Assembly (NCBI GenBank): GCA_036259875.1
Contig: DATAAZ010000075.1
Location: forward strand, 1 to 64,000
DNA: 64,000 nucleotides
Direction of reading: 5' to 3'
DNA from: DATAAZ01 sp036259875
Lineage (GTDB): Bacteria; Actinomycetota; Thermoleophilia; Gaiellales; Gaiellaceae
Position 1 is the first letter of the stretch. Every line of letters begins with the position of its first letter. Below, one piece after another: positions 49,474 to 58,508 of the stretch. The notes beneath the pieces are model-generated. The model saw nothing but the letters and a program-made list of their open reading frames with translations, was not told the origin of the DNA and made no database searches. The translations under genes were made by a program, and so were the position numbers.

Positions 49474-50319
49474 ATGACCGCAGTCGCGCCCGCACCCGCT
49501 ACGGAAGGCATGCGAGGCCTGAAGGGCAAGAACGTGCTCGTCACCGGCGGAACGTCGGGAATCGGGCAGGCGATCGCGGTCCGCTTCGCCGAGTACGGCG
49601 CGAACGTCGCCATCAACTACCTCCGCCGCCCCGAAGAGGCCGCCGACACCGACGAGAAGGTCCACGCATGCGTCGCGCAGGTACAGCAGATGGGCGTCCG
49701 CGACGTCCTCGTCCAGGGCGACGTCTCCAAGGAGGACGACGTCGTCCGGATGTTCGAGCACACGGTCGACAAGCTCGGCGGACTCGACGTGCTCGTCAAC
49801 AACGCGGGGATCCAGATCTCGCGTCCGTCGCACGAGCTCTCGGCGGAGGACTTCGACAAAGTCCTCGCGGTCAACCTGCGCGGCGCGTTCCTCTGCGCAC
49901 GCGAGGCGATCAAGCGCTTTCTCGCCGCCGGCACGCCGGGCGTCGTCATCAACATCTCGAGCGTCCACCAGCTCATCCCGAAACCCAATTACCTCGGCTA
50001 CTCGACGAGCAAGGGCGGGATGCAGAACCTGACGCGGACGCTGGCGCTCGAGTACGCCGGTCAGGGGATCCGAGTCAACGCCATCGGCCCGGGCGCGACG
50101 ATCACGCCGATCAACCGCGCCTGGGTGGACGACCCCGTGAAGCGCGACATGGTCGAGTCGCACATCCCGATGGTCCGCGCGGGCACGTCCGACGAGATGG
50201 CCGGCGTCACCTGCTTCCTCGCGAGTGACGACGCCGCCTACATCACCGGTCAGACGCTCTTCGTCGACGGCGGCCTCACGCTCTTTGCCGACTTCCGCGA
50301 GCCGTGGTCGTCGGAGTGA
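49474..50319 (+). CDS. short-chain dehydrogenase/reductase
   Basis: 281 residues of the classical glucose-1-dehydrogenase-like SDR group: VTGGTSGIGQAIAV (cofactor loop), NNAG, the catalytic Ser in NISSVH, YSTSKGG (Tyr and Lys), and a C-terminal ASDDAAYITGQTLFVDGGLT. It probably oxidises a sugar or polyol using NAD(P). The ATG has AAGGAGGAAA upstream. First gene of the long plus-strand oxidation cluster. Confidence 0.85.
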   Translation: MTAVAPAPATEGMRGLKGKNVLVTGGTSGIGQAIAVRFAEYGANVAINYLRRPEEAADTDEKVHACVAQVQQMGVRDVLVQGDVSKEDDVVRMFEHTVDKLGGLDVLVNNAGIQISRPSHELSAEDFDKVLAVNLRGAFLCAREAIKRFLAAGTPGVVINISSVHQLIPKPNYLGYSTSKGGMQNLTRTLALEYAGQGIRVNAIGPGATITPINRAWVDDPVKRDMVESHIPMVRAGTSDEMAGVTCFLASDDAAYITGQTLFVDGGLTLFADFREPWSSE

Positions 50320-51131
50320 CGTCGGACATCGGGGCGCTCGCGAGCGTCACGGACGAGAAGCGCCTCGAGGCGCTTCGCCTCGTCCGCCGCGGCCGCCTCT
50401 ACGACCTCGGGCACGTGCTAGACGAGAGCTGCCCCGTCTTTCCGGGGCGGTACTTCCGCCAGACGCTCGTCACGACGGCACACCACGCGAACGGCGACGG
50501 CATCGGCGAGAACCGCGTCAACTGGATCACGGAGGTCTTCAGCGCGACGACGCAGCTCGGGACGCACCTCGACACGCTCGGCCACCTTCAGATGGGCGAG
50601 CGCGGGTACGGTGGCCTGACGGTCGCCGAGCTCGCCGGGCCGTCGGGGCTCATGCGCCTCGGCGCCGAGACGATCCCCCAGATCGTCACGCGAGGCCTCC
50701 TCGTCGACGTCTCCGGCGCCGGGCTCGGCCCCGGGGGCGTCATCGGCGTCGAGCACGTCGGCGACCTCGATCCGGCGCCCGGCGACGCCGTCTTCTTCCA
50801 CACCGGCTGGGGCGCCCACTGGGAGGACGCCGAGACGTACCTATCGGGCGAGCCGGGCCCGGGGATCGAGCTCGCCGAGTGGCTCGCCGAGCGGAGGGTC
50901 GCCCTCACCGGCTGCGATACGTGGAGCTACGGCCCCGTCCCCGCCGAGGACCCCGACCGGCCGTTCGAGGTGCCTCAACGCCTCAACGTGCAGCACGGCG
51001 TCTTCGTCGTCGAGAACCTCGACACGGCCGAGCTCGCCGCCGACGGCGTGCGCGAGTTCGCCGTCGTCCTGACGCACCCGAAGCTTCGCGGCGCCACCGG
51101 CGCCTGGGTATCGCCGATCGCCCTCGTCTGA
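50316..51131 (+). CDS. cyclase-family (kynurenine-formamidase-like) metal hydrolase
   Basis: 271 residues. The defining metal motif GTHLDTLGH is at 82-90 (HxGTHxDxPxH type, with Gln-Leu before Gly-Thr). Members hydrolyse amides or lactone-like rings. The GTG at 50316 overlaps the SDR stop in a GTGA arrangement and is preferred to the GTG at 50304. In this cluster it could open a lactone or similar ring made by the dehydrogenases (inference). Confidence 0.78.
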   Translation: MTSDIGALASVTDEKRLEALRLVRRGRLYDLGHVLDESCPVFPGRYFRQTLVTTAHHANGDGIGENRVNWITEVFSATTQLGTHLDTLGHLQMGERGYGGLTVAELAGPSGLMRLGAETIPQIVTRGLLVDVSGAGLGPGGVIGVEHVGDLDPAPGDAVFFHTGWGAHWEDAETYLSGEPGPGIELAEWLAERRVALTGCDTWSYGPVPAEDPDRPFEVPQRLNVQHGVFVVENLDTAELAADGVREFAVVLTHPKLRGATGAWVSPIALV

Positions 51132-51144
51132 CAGGAGGAACCCG

Positions 51145-52737
51145 ATGGCCAGCGACTACGACGTCATCATCATCGGAACGGGCGCCGGCGGCGGCACGCT
51201 CGCCCACCGGCTCGCGCCCTCCGGCAAGCGGATCCTGCTTCTCGAGCGGGGCGACTACCTGCGCCGCGAGCCGGAGAACTGGGACTCGAAGGCCGTCTTC
51301 GTCCAGGCGAGGTACAAGACGCACGAGACCTGGTACGACAAGGACGGCAAGCCGTTCCATCCCGGCCAGCACTACTACGTGGGCGGCCAGACGAAGTTCT
51401 ACGGGGCGATCCTCTTCCGTCTGCGCGAGCGCGACTTCGGCGAGGTCCGCCACCACGGCGGGATCTCGCCCGCCTGGCCGCTCTCGTACGAGGACTTCGC
51501 GCCCTACTACGACGAGGCGGAGCGGCTCTACCTCGTCCACGGCGAACGCGGTGAGGACCCGACCGAGCCACCCGCCTCGGGCGCGTACCCGTACCCGGCC
51601 GTCTCGCACGAGCCGCGTATCCAGAAGCTCCACGACGACCTAGTGCGCACGGGCCACCAGCCGTTCCACCTCCCGGTCGGCGTCCACCTCGACGAGGAGA
51701 AGCCGGAGGAGAGCCGCTGCGTGCGCTGCACGCGGCTGGACGGGTTCCCGTGCCTGGTCGACGCCAAGGCCGACGCCCACGTCCTCTGTGTCCGGCCGGC
51801 GATCCAACACTCGAACGTCACGCTCGTTCGGAACGCGTACGTCGAGCGCCTCGAGACCGACGAGAGCGGCCGGGCCGTCACCGGCGTCGTCGTCGACCGC
51901 GGAGGGGAGAAGGAGACGTACCGCGCCGACGCCGTCGTCGTCGCGTGCGGAGCGATCAACTCGGCCCTGTTGCTCCTGCGCTCGGCGAACGACCGGCACC
52001 CGACCGGGCTCGCGAACTCGTCCGACGTCGTCGGGCGCCACTACATGGCGCACATCAACTCGGCCGTGATCGCGCTGTCGAAGGAGCCGAATCCGACGCG
52101 CTTCCAGAAGACGCTCGGCGTGAACGACTACTACTGGGGCGGGGACGACGGCTTCGACTTCCCGCTCGGGCACATCCAGATGCTCGGGAAGACGGACGGG
52201 CAGATGCTGAAGGCGGGCGCGCCCTTCCCGACCCCGGGCTTCGTGCTCGACTACGTGGCGAAGCACGCGGTCGACTTCTGGCTCACGACGGAGGACCTCC
52301 CGAACCCGGAGAACCGCGTCATTCTCGACCGGCACGGGCGGATCCACGTCCGCTACACGAACAAGAACCTGGAGCCCCATCGGCGCCTGCTGGGGAAGCT
52401 GAAGAGGCTGCTCACGCGCCTCGACATGCACGAGCACCTGCTCCCGAACCAGATGATCCGCGACGAGCGGATCCCGATCGCCGGGGTCGCGCATCAGTGC
52501 GGCACGGTGCGGTTCGGCACCGACCCGGCGACGTCGGCGCTCGACGTGAACTGCAAGGCGCACGACGTCGACAACCTCTACGTCGTCGACACGAGCTTCT
52601 TCCCGTCCGCGAGCGCGGTCAACCCGGCGCTGACGGCGATGGCGAACGCGCTCCGGGTGGGCGACCACCTGCTCGAGCGCTTGGGTGCTCGCGCGCCCGC
52701 GCGCGAAGCGGAGAAGCCGGCACCTCTGCCGGTGTAA
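51145..52737 (+). CDS. GMC-family flavin oxidoreductase
   Basis: 530 residues. FAD motif IIIGTGAGGGTLAHRLA (about 9-25), GQTKFYGAILFRLRERDF, and the C-terminal GMC_oxred_C segment with the active-site His regions (GVAHQCGTVRFGTDP; FFPSASAVNPALTAMANA). No signal peptide. It probably oxidises a sugar or alcohol; several such actinobacterial enzymes act with SDR partners. The ribosome site AGGAGG precedes the ATG, 13 bases after the cyclase gene. Confidence 0.88.
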   Translation: MASDYDVIIIGTGAGGGTLAHRLAPSGKRILLLERGDYLRREPENWDSKAVFVQARYKTHETWYDKDGKPFHPGQHYYVGGQTKFYGAILFRLRERDFGEVRHHGGISPAWPLSYEDFAPYYDEAERLYLVHGERGEDPTEPPASGAYPYPAVSHEPRIQKLHDDLVRTGHQPFHLPVGVHLDEEKPEESRCVRCTRLDGFPCLVDAKADAHVLCVRPAIQHSNVTLVRNAYVERLETDESGRAVTGVVVDRGGEKETYRADAVVVACGAINSALLLLRSANDRHPTGLANSSDVVGRHYMAHINSAVIALSKEPNPTRFQKTLGVNDYYWGGDDGFDFPLGHIQMLGKTDGQMLKAGAPFPTPGFVLDYVAKHAVDFWLTTEDLPNPENRVILDRHGRIHVRYTNKNLEPHRRLLGKLKRLLTRLDMHEHLLPNQMIRDERIPIAGVAHQCGTVRFGTDPATSALDVNCKAHDVDNLYVVDTSFFPSASAVNPALTAMANALRVGDHLLERLGARAPAREAEKPAPLPV

Positions 52738-52767
52738 CGGGTTCCGGGACGACCGAGACGGATCCGC

Positions 52768-53652
52768 ATGACCTCGAGCAGCGCGTCTGCGCCGGCCCCC
52801 GTGCTGGTAGCGCGAATCGACGCGCACGAGGGTCCGGTGTACGCGCCCGACGGGGACACGCTCTACTTCACGACCGTCCGGCGCGCGCGCGTTGCGATCA
52901 AGCGGCTCGCGCTGCGCGACGGCTCGCTGACCGTCGTCCGTCCGGACGCGAACATGGCGAACGGCATGTGCGCCGGCTCGGACGGCGATCTGCTCGTGTG
53001 CGAGCAGGGGACGCTCTCGCAGCCGGCCCGGATCACGCGGCTCGATCCTTCCTCCGGCCGCGTCGAGCCGGTCGTCGACTCCTTCTTGGGGCTGCCGCTC
53101 AATTCGCCGAACGACGTCGTCGCCCGAAGCGACGGCACGATCTGGTTCACCGATCCGAGCTACGGCTGGCTGCAGGGTTTCCGGCCCGCGCCCCGCCTCG
53201 CCGATCACGTCTACCGCTACGACCCGGCGACGGGCTCGATCGCGATCGTAACCGACGCGCTCGACAAGCCAAACGGGCTCGCGTTCTCGCCGGACGAGCG
53301 CGTGCTCTACGTCGGCGACAGTGGCGCCGTCCACGGGCCGGACGACTACGACCCGGCTCGGCCGCGTCGCGTCCTCGCCTTCGACGTCGTGAACGGCGGG
53401 CTCGCGAAGGAGCGGGTCTTCGCGGACGACATTCCCGGGTTTCCCGACGGGATCAAGGTCGACGTCGACGGCCGCGTGTACGTCTCGTGCGCGGAAGGCG
53501 TCCTCATCTTCGCGCCCGACGGCCGGCCGCTCGACGAGATTCCGCTCCCCGGCGCCGTCAACTTCACGTTCGGCGGTCCCGGCCGCGACGTCCTCTTCAT
53601 CACCGCCGACACGGCCGTCTGGGCCGTGCGCCTGAAAACGGAAGGAGATTGA
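52768..53652 (+). CDS. SMP-30/gluconolactonase-family protein
   Basis: A 294-residue six-bladed beta-propeller lactonase: EGPVYAPDGDTLYFT (metal Glu), LNSPNDVVARSDGTIWFTDPSYG (Asn and Asp ligands), KPNGLAFSPDE, FPDGIKVDVDGRVYVS. It probably hydrolyses aldonolactones made by the neighbouring dehydrogenases. It starts 30 bases after the GMC gene. Confidence 0.85.
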   Translation: MTSSSASAPAPVLVARIDAHEGPVYAPDGDTLYFTTVRRARVAIKRLALRDGSLTVVRPDANMANGMCAGSDGDLLVCEQGTLSQPARITRLDPSSGRVEPVVDSFLGLPLNSPNDVVARSDGTIWFTDPSYGWLQGFRPAPRLADHVYRYDPATGSIAIVTDALDKPNGLAFSPDERVLYVGDSGAVHGPDDYDPARPRRVLAFDVVNGGLAKERVFADDIPGFPDGIKVDVDGRVYVSCAEGVLIFAPDGRPLDEIPLPGAVNFTFGGPGRDVLFITADTAVWAVRLKTEGD

Positions 53653-53655
53653 GAA

Positions 53656-54867
53656 ATGGATGCGATCCGAAGACGCCGCGTCATCGACGAAGCAGGTGTC
53701 GAGACGGTCCTCGACACGGCCGAGGCGTTCGCCCGTCAGGCAGGCCACCGCGTCGTGATCGCGGTCGTCGAGCCGTCCGGCGAGCTCGTCGGCTTCCGGC
53801 GTACGCCGGGAGCGCAGGTCGCGAGCTCGCGCGTCGCCGTCGACAAGGCACGCACCGCGGCGATCTTCGTCCGGCCCAGCCGGGAGCTCGAAGAGCAGGT
53901 CTCGAGCGGCCGCCTCGGCGCACTCGCGCTGCACGGCGCGAGGGCACTGACGGGTGGCATCCCGCTGCGCGTGGACGGCGACGTCGTCGGCGCAATCGGG
54001 ACGAGCGGCGAGACGCCCGACGAGGACGAGGCCGTCTCGCTCGCCGCGGCCGAGGCCGAGTTCTCGACCGCGGAGGTGCCGGCGCTCACGTACGAAGGCG
54101 CTCGGCTCGTCGCGGAGGCGGCCGGGGCGGTCGCTCACGATCGCGGCGTCGCGCCCGTCGTCGCCGTCGTCGACGCGGGCGGCGACCTCGTGTACCTGCT
54201 GCGACCGGATCGCGCGCAGGTCGCGAGCGTCGGCGTCGCGACCGACAAGGCGCGCACCGCCGCGATCTACCGCCGGCCGAGCAAAGACTTCGAGGAGCAG
54301 GCAACCGGCGGCCGGCCGTCCGCGCTCCACCTCGCGCGCGCCGTCCCCCTCCAGGGCGGTATGCCGCTCGTCCGCGACGGCGAGGTGATCGGCGCGATCG
54401 GGGTCAGCGGCGCGTCGTCGGCGGACGAGGATCAGGAGCTCGCTGCGGCCGGAGCCGAGGCGATCGCCAAGGCCACGGTCACCCGCGGGGACGGACGGGC
54501 GAACGGCGCCGCGTTCTTCCCGAGCGCGGCCGTCCGCGAGCGGTTCCGGACGGGCGGGCTCCTGCTCGACACGGAGCGCTACAAGCTCGACGCCGGCCGC
54601 CGGGTCGAGCCCGGGGAGGTCGAGTATCACGAGCGGGTCACCGACGTCATGCACGTCGTCCAGGGCCGCGCGAAGGTCGTCACGGGCGGCGAGATGGTCG
54701 ACGCCCGCGAAGTCGCGCCCGGCGAGCTTCGCGCCCGAGCCGTCGAGGGCGGCACGGCACAGGAGCTTCGCGAGGGCGACGTCCTCGCGATCCCGAACCG
54801 CGTCCCGCACCAGTTCGTCGAGGTGTCCGACCCGTTCCTCTACTTCGTCGTGAAGGTCGAGGCCTAG
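53656..54867 (+). CDS. fusion: two GlcG/HbpS-like domains + cupin
   Basis: 403 residues in three domains. Residues about 9-135 and 143-272 are two GlcG/HbpS (heme-binding/DUF336) domains, each with a VDKARTAA or TDKARTAA helix and a GGIP or GGMP loop; residues about 290-403 form a cupin with YHERVTDVMHVVQG and NRVPHQF supplying His ligands. HbpS proteins sense or bind heme; GlcG lies in glycolate oxidation operons. The fusion may bind a small oxidised metabolite. GGAG before the ATG, 3 bases after the SMP-30 stop. Confidence 0.75.
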   Translation: MDAIRRRRVIDEAGVETVLDTAEAFARQAGHRVVIAVVEPSGELVGFRRTPGAQVASSRVAVDKARTAAIFVRPSRELEEQVSSGRLGALALHGARALTGGIPLRVDGDVVGAIGTSGETPDEDEAVSLAAAEAEFSTAEVPALTYEGARLVAEAAGAVAHDRGVAPVVAVVDAGGDLVYLLRPDRAQVASVGVATDKARTAAIYRRPSKDFEEQATGGRPSALHLARAVPLQGGMPLVRDGEVIGAIGVSGASSADEDQELAAAGAEAIAKATVTRGDGRANGAAFFPSAAVRERFRTGGLLLDTERYKLDAGRRVEPGEVEYHERVTDVMHVVQGRAKVVTGGEMVDAREVAPGELRARAVEGGTAQELREGDVLAIPNRVPHQFVEVSDPFLYFVVKVEA

Positions 54868-54879
54868 TGCTCCTTCCGG

Positions 54880-55010
54880 CGATACACGTCGGCCCCGGAC
54901 CCGCGATCACGCGGCGCCAGAGCCCACGCTCGTCCTTGCAAAGGCGCCCAGCCTTCGCTGCGGCCGAGTGCGTCCTCTGGCTTGGTGCTCGCGACCCAGG
55001 AACTCGACAG
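54880..55010 (+). ncRNA. candidate structured leader RNA, copy A
   Basis: Intergenic sequence about 80% alike to 62570-62697 by hand alignment. Predicted stems: P1 54902-54910/54985-54993 (one mismatch), P2 GCCAGAG/CTCTGGC 54916-54922/54975-54981, P3 54927-54932/54965-54970, P4 AAGGC/GCCTT 54941-54945/54951-54955. P1 and P3 differ in sequence from copy B yet still pair. It ends 20 bases before the next gene's ATG. A cis-regulatory role is inferred; no known riboswitch was recognised. Confidence 0.55.
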
Positions 55011-55030
55011 CATCACCGAGAGGAGCACTG

Positions 55031-56611
55031 ATGGCCGCGACCGAGACGCTCACGGGCGCCGCGCGGCTCCCCGGCCCGCCGGAGCTTCTGCCCGGCCGGC
55101 CGGACGCGATCGTCGACCTTCAGACGGAGGAAGGCGCCGCGCTCGTCGCCGGCGAATGGCGCTACGCCGACGCGCGTGTCGAGGAGGTCGAGTTCGTCGA
55201 GGTCGGAACCGAGGCCGACCCCGATCCGCTCGGCCCGGGAACACGTCCGAACCGAACCTACGACGTTGTCCCGCATGCCGAGGACATCGACTTCGACGAC
55301 TCCGGCTGGCGCGTCCTCGCCCCCGAAGAGACGATGCTCCGCCTCGCGAGTGGGCGCGTGTGCTTCAACTGGTACCGGATCGCGGTCACGATCCCGGAAG
55401 GGCTCGGCGACCTCGATCCGACGGGGGCGACCGTCGTCTTCGAGGTCGTCGTCGACGACTACGCGGAGGTCTGGGTCGACGGGAAGCTGCCACTCGCGCT
55501 CGGCGCGACGGGCGGGCAGGTTGTCGGCGGCTTCAACGCGCCGAACCGCGTCGTCCTCACGCACGACGCGCGACCCGGCCAGACGTTCCAGCTCGCCGTT
55601 TTCGGGATCAACGGGCCGATCTCGGCTTCGCCCCGGAACTACATCTGGATGCGGACCGCAACGCTCGACTTCTACGCGCGCGCGCGGACGCGCGCGAGCG
55701 AGGAGGCGCCGCTCGAGATCGAGCGCGCCGACCCGCGCCTCGACGAGCTCGTCCCCGAGGCGACGGCGCTCGAGCGGATCGCCGGCGGGTTTGAGTTCAC
55801 CGAGGGGCCGGTGTGGACGCGCGACGGCGCGCTCCTCTTCAGCTCCCCGAACACGAACGTCATCTACCGGTGGACGCCCGACGGGTCGGTGGCCGTGTTT
55901 CACCCGAAATCGGGCTACACCGGCGTCGACATCGGGCGCTACCACCAGCCCGGGTCGAATGGGCTGAGCTTCGACCCGGAAGGCCGGCTAACGATCTGCC
56001 AGCACGGGAACCGGCGCGTCCTGCGCGTCAACCCGCACGGGGACACGACGGTTGTCGCCGACCGCTACGACGGCAAGCGCCTGAACAGCCCCAACGACCT
56101 CGTTTACCGCTCGGACGGAACGCTCTTCTTCACCGACCCGCCCTTCGGGCTCCCCGACCCCGCAGAGAGCGAGCTCCGCTTCAGCGGCGTCTACCGCGTG
56201 CGCGACGGCGCGGTCGAGCTCGTGACCGACCAGCTCGAGGGCCCGAACGGGCTCGCCTTCTCGCCCGACGAGCGGTGGCTCTACGTCGGCAACTGGGATC
56301 CCGACCGCAAGGTGGTCATGCGCTACGACCCCGAGACGGGCGCGGGCGATGTCCTCTTCGACATGACCGAGGCGCAAGGAGAGGACGCCATCGACGGACT
56401 CAAGGTCGACGAGCGCGGCAACCTCTACGTCTGCGGCCCGGGCGGTATCTGGGTGCTGTCGCCCGACGGCGAGCACCTGGGGACGCTCCGCCTCCCGGAG
56501 GCACCGCACAACCTCGCCTGGGGTGACGCGGACGGCCGCAGCCTGTACGTCACAGCCGAGACCGGCGTCTACCGGCTCCGCACGGGCGTCGCCGGGATCC
56601 GCCCCCGCTAG
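55031..56611 (+). CDS. SMP-30-family propeller with an N-terminal sugar-binding-like domain
   Basis: 526 residues. Residues 1 to about 220 form a beta-rich, jelly-roll-like domain with DFDDSGWRVLAPEE, WYRIAVTIPEG and VDDYAEVWVDGKLP, resembling the galactose-binding domain of GH2-type enzymes. Residues about 235-520 are an SMP-30 propeller: FTEGPVWTRDGALLFSSP, LNSPNDLVYRSDGTLFFTDP, GPNGLAFSPDE, DGLKVDERGNLYVC. It is probably a lactonase with substrate-targeting domain. GAGAGGAG lies upstream of the ATG. It directly follows candidate RNA copy A. Confidence 0.8.
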   Translation: MAATETLTGAARLPGPPELLPGRPDAIVDLQTEEGAALVAGEWRYADARVEEVEFVEVGTEADPDPLGPGTRPNRTYDVVPHAEDIDFDDSGWRVLAPEETMLRLASGRVCFNWYRIAVTIPEGLGDLDPTGATVVFEVVVDDYAEVWVDGKLPLALGATGGQVVGGFNAPNRVVLTHDARPGQTFQLAVFGINGPISASPRNYIWMRTATLDFYARARTRASEEAPLEIERADPRLDELVPEATALERIAGGFEFTEGPVWTRDGALLFSSPNTNVIYRWTPDGSVAVFHPKSGYTGVDIGRYHQPGSNGLSFDPEGRLTICQHGNRRVLRVNPHGDTTVVADRYDGKRLNSPNDLVYRSDGTLFFTDPPFGLPDPAESELRFSGVYRVRDGAVELVTDQLEGPNGLAFSPDERWLYVGNWDPDRKVVMRYDPETGAGDVLFDMTEAQGEDAIDGLKVDERGNLYVCGPGGIWVLSPDGEHLGTLRLPEAPHNLAWGDADGRSLYVTAETGVYRLRTGVAGIRPR

Positions 56612-56626
56612 CGAAAGGAGAACTCG

Positions 56627-57241
56627 ATGAGCCAAGGCCTTCACCCGCGAGCGACGATCCCCGACTTCGAGCTTCCCGACGAGAACGGAACGCTGCACCG
56701 CCTCTCCGATCTCCAGGGCGCGAACCCGATGGTGCTCATGCTCGGCCGCGGCGAGCACTGCCCGCGCGAACGGCAGCACCAGCGCGAGATGCTCAAGTTC
56801 CACGAGTGGTGCGCGACCGCGCTCACCGAGCTCGTCACGATCGTCCCCAACAACCTCCACGACACCAAGAAGCTCCGCATGACGACGGGCGCGCACTGGA
56901 CGTTCCTCGCGGACGTCGACCAGGAGGTGCAGCGCACGTTCGACATCGAGGAGTACGTCGACACGCACCACGAGACGGCGACGGTGCCGCACACGCTCGT
57001 CCTCGCGCCCGGCCTCGTGATCGACAAGGTCTACGTGGGCTTCTGGTACTGGGGCCGCCCGTCGCCGTACGACCTCTGGGCCGACCTGCGCGAGCTGCGG
57101 AAGCGCATCAACCCCGACTTCGATCCGACGCTGCCCGACATCCGCACCGCCTGGTTCGAGCGGCACACTGACGTAAAGCCGAGAGGCGCGAACGATCCGA
57201 AGAAGCGGGCGAAGCGCGGCCGCGCGCGGGCGCGGGTGTAA
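56627..57241 (+). CDS. peroxiredoxin-like redoxin protein
   Basis: 204 residues with a thioredoxin fold of the AhpC/TSA type: IPDFELPDENGTLHRLSDL, then GRGEHCPRERQHQREML with the likely peroxidatic Cys at C45 (the usual Thr is absent), C62 nearby, and VPHTLVLAPGLVIDKVYVG. The basic C-terminus (KKRAKRGRARARV) is unusual. It could reduce peroxide made by the flavin oxidases of the cluster. Strong AAGGAG ribosome site. Confidence 0.72.
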   Translation: MSQGLHPRATIPDFELPDENGTLHRLSDLQGANPMVLMLGRGEHCPRERQHQREMLKFHEWCATALTELVTIVPNNLHDTKKLRMTTGAHWTFLADVDQEVQRTFDIEEYVDTHHETATVPHTLVLAPGLVIDKVYVGFWYWGRPSPYDLWADLRELRKRINPDFDPTLPDIRTAWFERHTDVKPRGANDPKKRAKRGRARARV

Positions 57242-57271
57242 CGGCGTTCAGCGCCGCGAGACTGGAACGCC

Positions 57272-57979
57272 ATGAGCACGATCGCCGCGACGCCGCCGCC
57301 ACGGACGCCGCTCGTCCTGCGGCTGCTCGCGATTCCAGGGACGGTCTGCGTGATCCTCGCCGGGCTCTGGATCGCGGGCGGCAAGCTGACGAACGACTTC
57401 GCGCTCGCGATGTGGCTCTCGGCCGGGTGGATGGCGCTCGCGGGGCTCGCCGCCGTCGCGATCGCATTCCGGAGCCGGGCCTTTCGCTGGCCCGTGCTCG
57501 GCGCGTACGCCGTGACGGCGGCCGTGCTCGCCGTCTACCTCGGCTCCTCCGTCTTCATGGACGACGTCGTGAACGAGCGGGTTGCCACCGCTGCGCCGGC
57601 ACCCGCGGGCGCGAGCGGCGGTCGCGAGCAGCCGACCCGACCGGTGAACGTACTTCTGAGCGCAGGACGCTTCGAGTCCGTCCGGCACGAAGCGCGCGGT
57701 GTCGCTCGGGCGATCGAGCTCGCGGAAGGCGGTCGCGTCGTCACGCTGACCGAGCTCGAGGTCGACAACGGCCCCGATCTCCGGGTGTACCTCGTCGCCG
57801 GCCCGGCGAGGTCGGAAGGCGAGGTCGAGGACTTCGTCGATCTCGGCGGCCTCAAGGGGAACATCGGGAACCAGCAGTACCGCGTGCCGGCGACCGTCGA
57901 TCTCGAGCGCTACTCGACCGTGGTGATCTGGTGCCGCGCGTTCTCCGTGCTCTTCGCGCGCGCGCCGCTTCGGGTCTGA
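57272..57979 (+). CDS. membrane-anchored DM13-domain protein
   Basis: 235 residues. Three to four N-terminal hydrophobic helices (to about residue 105), then a DM13 domain: AGRFESVRHEARGVARAIEL, VDNGPDLRVYLVAG, LGGLKGNIGNQQYRVP and VVIWCRAFSVLF with the conserved Cys. DM13 domains are proposed to bind heme or act in electron transfer outside the cell. Its position among oxidoreductases fits that idea. Confidence 0.75.
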   Translation: MSTIAATPPPRTPLVLRLLAIPGTVCVILAGLWIAGGKLTNDFALAMWLSAGWMALAGLAAVAIAFRSRAFRWPVLGAYAVTAAVLAVYLGSSVFMDDVVNERVATAAPAPAGASGGREQPTRPVNVLLSAGRFESVRHEARGVARAIELAEGGRVVTLTELEVDNGPDLRVYLVAGPARSEGEVEDFVDLGGLKGNIGNQQYRVPATVDLERYSTVVIWCRAFSVLFARAPLRV

Positions 57980-57995
57980 GAGGAAGGAGAGGAAA

Positions 57996-58508
57996 ATGAA
58001 GAAGGTAAGCCCGGCCGGAGCCCTCGCGCTCGGCGTCGGAGCAGGCGTCGTCGGGACGGCGTTCATGACTGCCTGGCAGGAGACCGTCGCGCACCTGCGC
58101 CGCTCCATGACGCCCAAGCACATGGCCGACGGCGACGATCCGTGGAAGCGCGCGCCCGCGCCGGCGCAGGTGGGCCGCCGGTTCGTCCAGCTCGCGACCG
58201 GGCGCGACGTCCCGCCCGAGCGGATCCCCTTCTTCACGAACGCCGTCCACTGGGCGTTCGGGTCCGGCATGGGCGCCGTGTACGGCCTGATGCGAAGCCG
58301 GCTCCGCCCGAAGCCCGCGCTGCAGGGGCCGCTCTTCGGGCTCGGCGTCTGGGCGCAGTCGTACGCCACGCTCGTCCCCATGGGCCTCTACGAGCCGCCG
58401 TGGCATTACTCCGCGCGGACGATCGCGAAGGACGTCTCCTACCACCTCGTCTACGGCGGCGGTACGGCCGCAGGCTACGAGCTGCTCGCGCGGCTCGCGC
58501 GACGATGA
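57996..58508 (+). CDS. hypothetical membrane protein
   Basis: 170 residues with about four hydrophobic segments (for example ALALGVGAGVVGTAFMTAW at the start and GSGMGAVYGLM in the middle). It resembles DUF1440/YagU-like or related small membrane proteins in layout, but I cannot assign it. Strong AGGAAGGAGAGG ribosome site; the stop overlaps the next ATG by 4 bases (ATGA). Confidence 0.6.
   Translation: MKKVSPAGALALGVGAGVVGTAFMTAWQETVAHLRRSMTPKHMADGDDPWKRAPAPAQVGRRFVQLATGRDVPPERIPFFTNAVHWAFGSGMGAVYGLMRSRLRPKPALQGPLFGLGVWAQSYATLVPMGLYEPPWHYSARTIAKDVSYHLVYGGGTAAGYELLARLARR

Noticed and set aside
51640..54810. 1056-codon minus-strand open frame
   Set aside because: It mirrors the GMC, SMP-30 and HbpS-cupin genes and has the typical Val/Arg/Asp-rich antisense composition; no motif seen.
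54880..55010. Reading the repeated element as a molybdenum-cofactor, cobalamin, TPP, SAM or FMN riboswitch
   Set aside because: None of the recalled core motifs of these classes are present in either copy, despite the nearby molybdoenzyme.
51750..55031. 1093-codon plus-strand open frame
   Set aside because: Out-of-frame shadow of three real genes; very Arg/Pro-rich and crosses gene ends and the RNA element.
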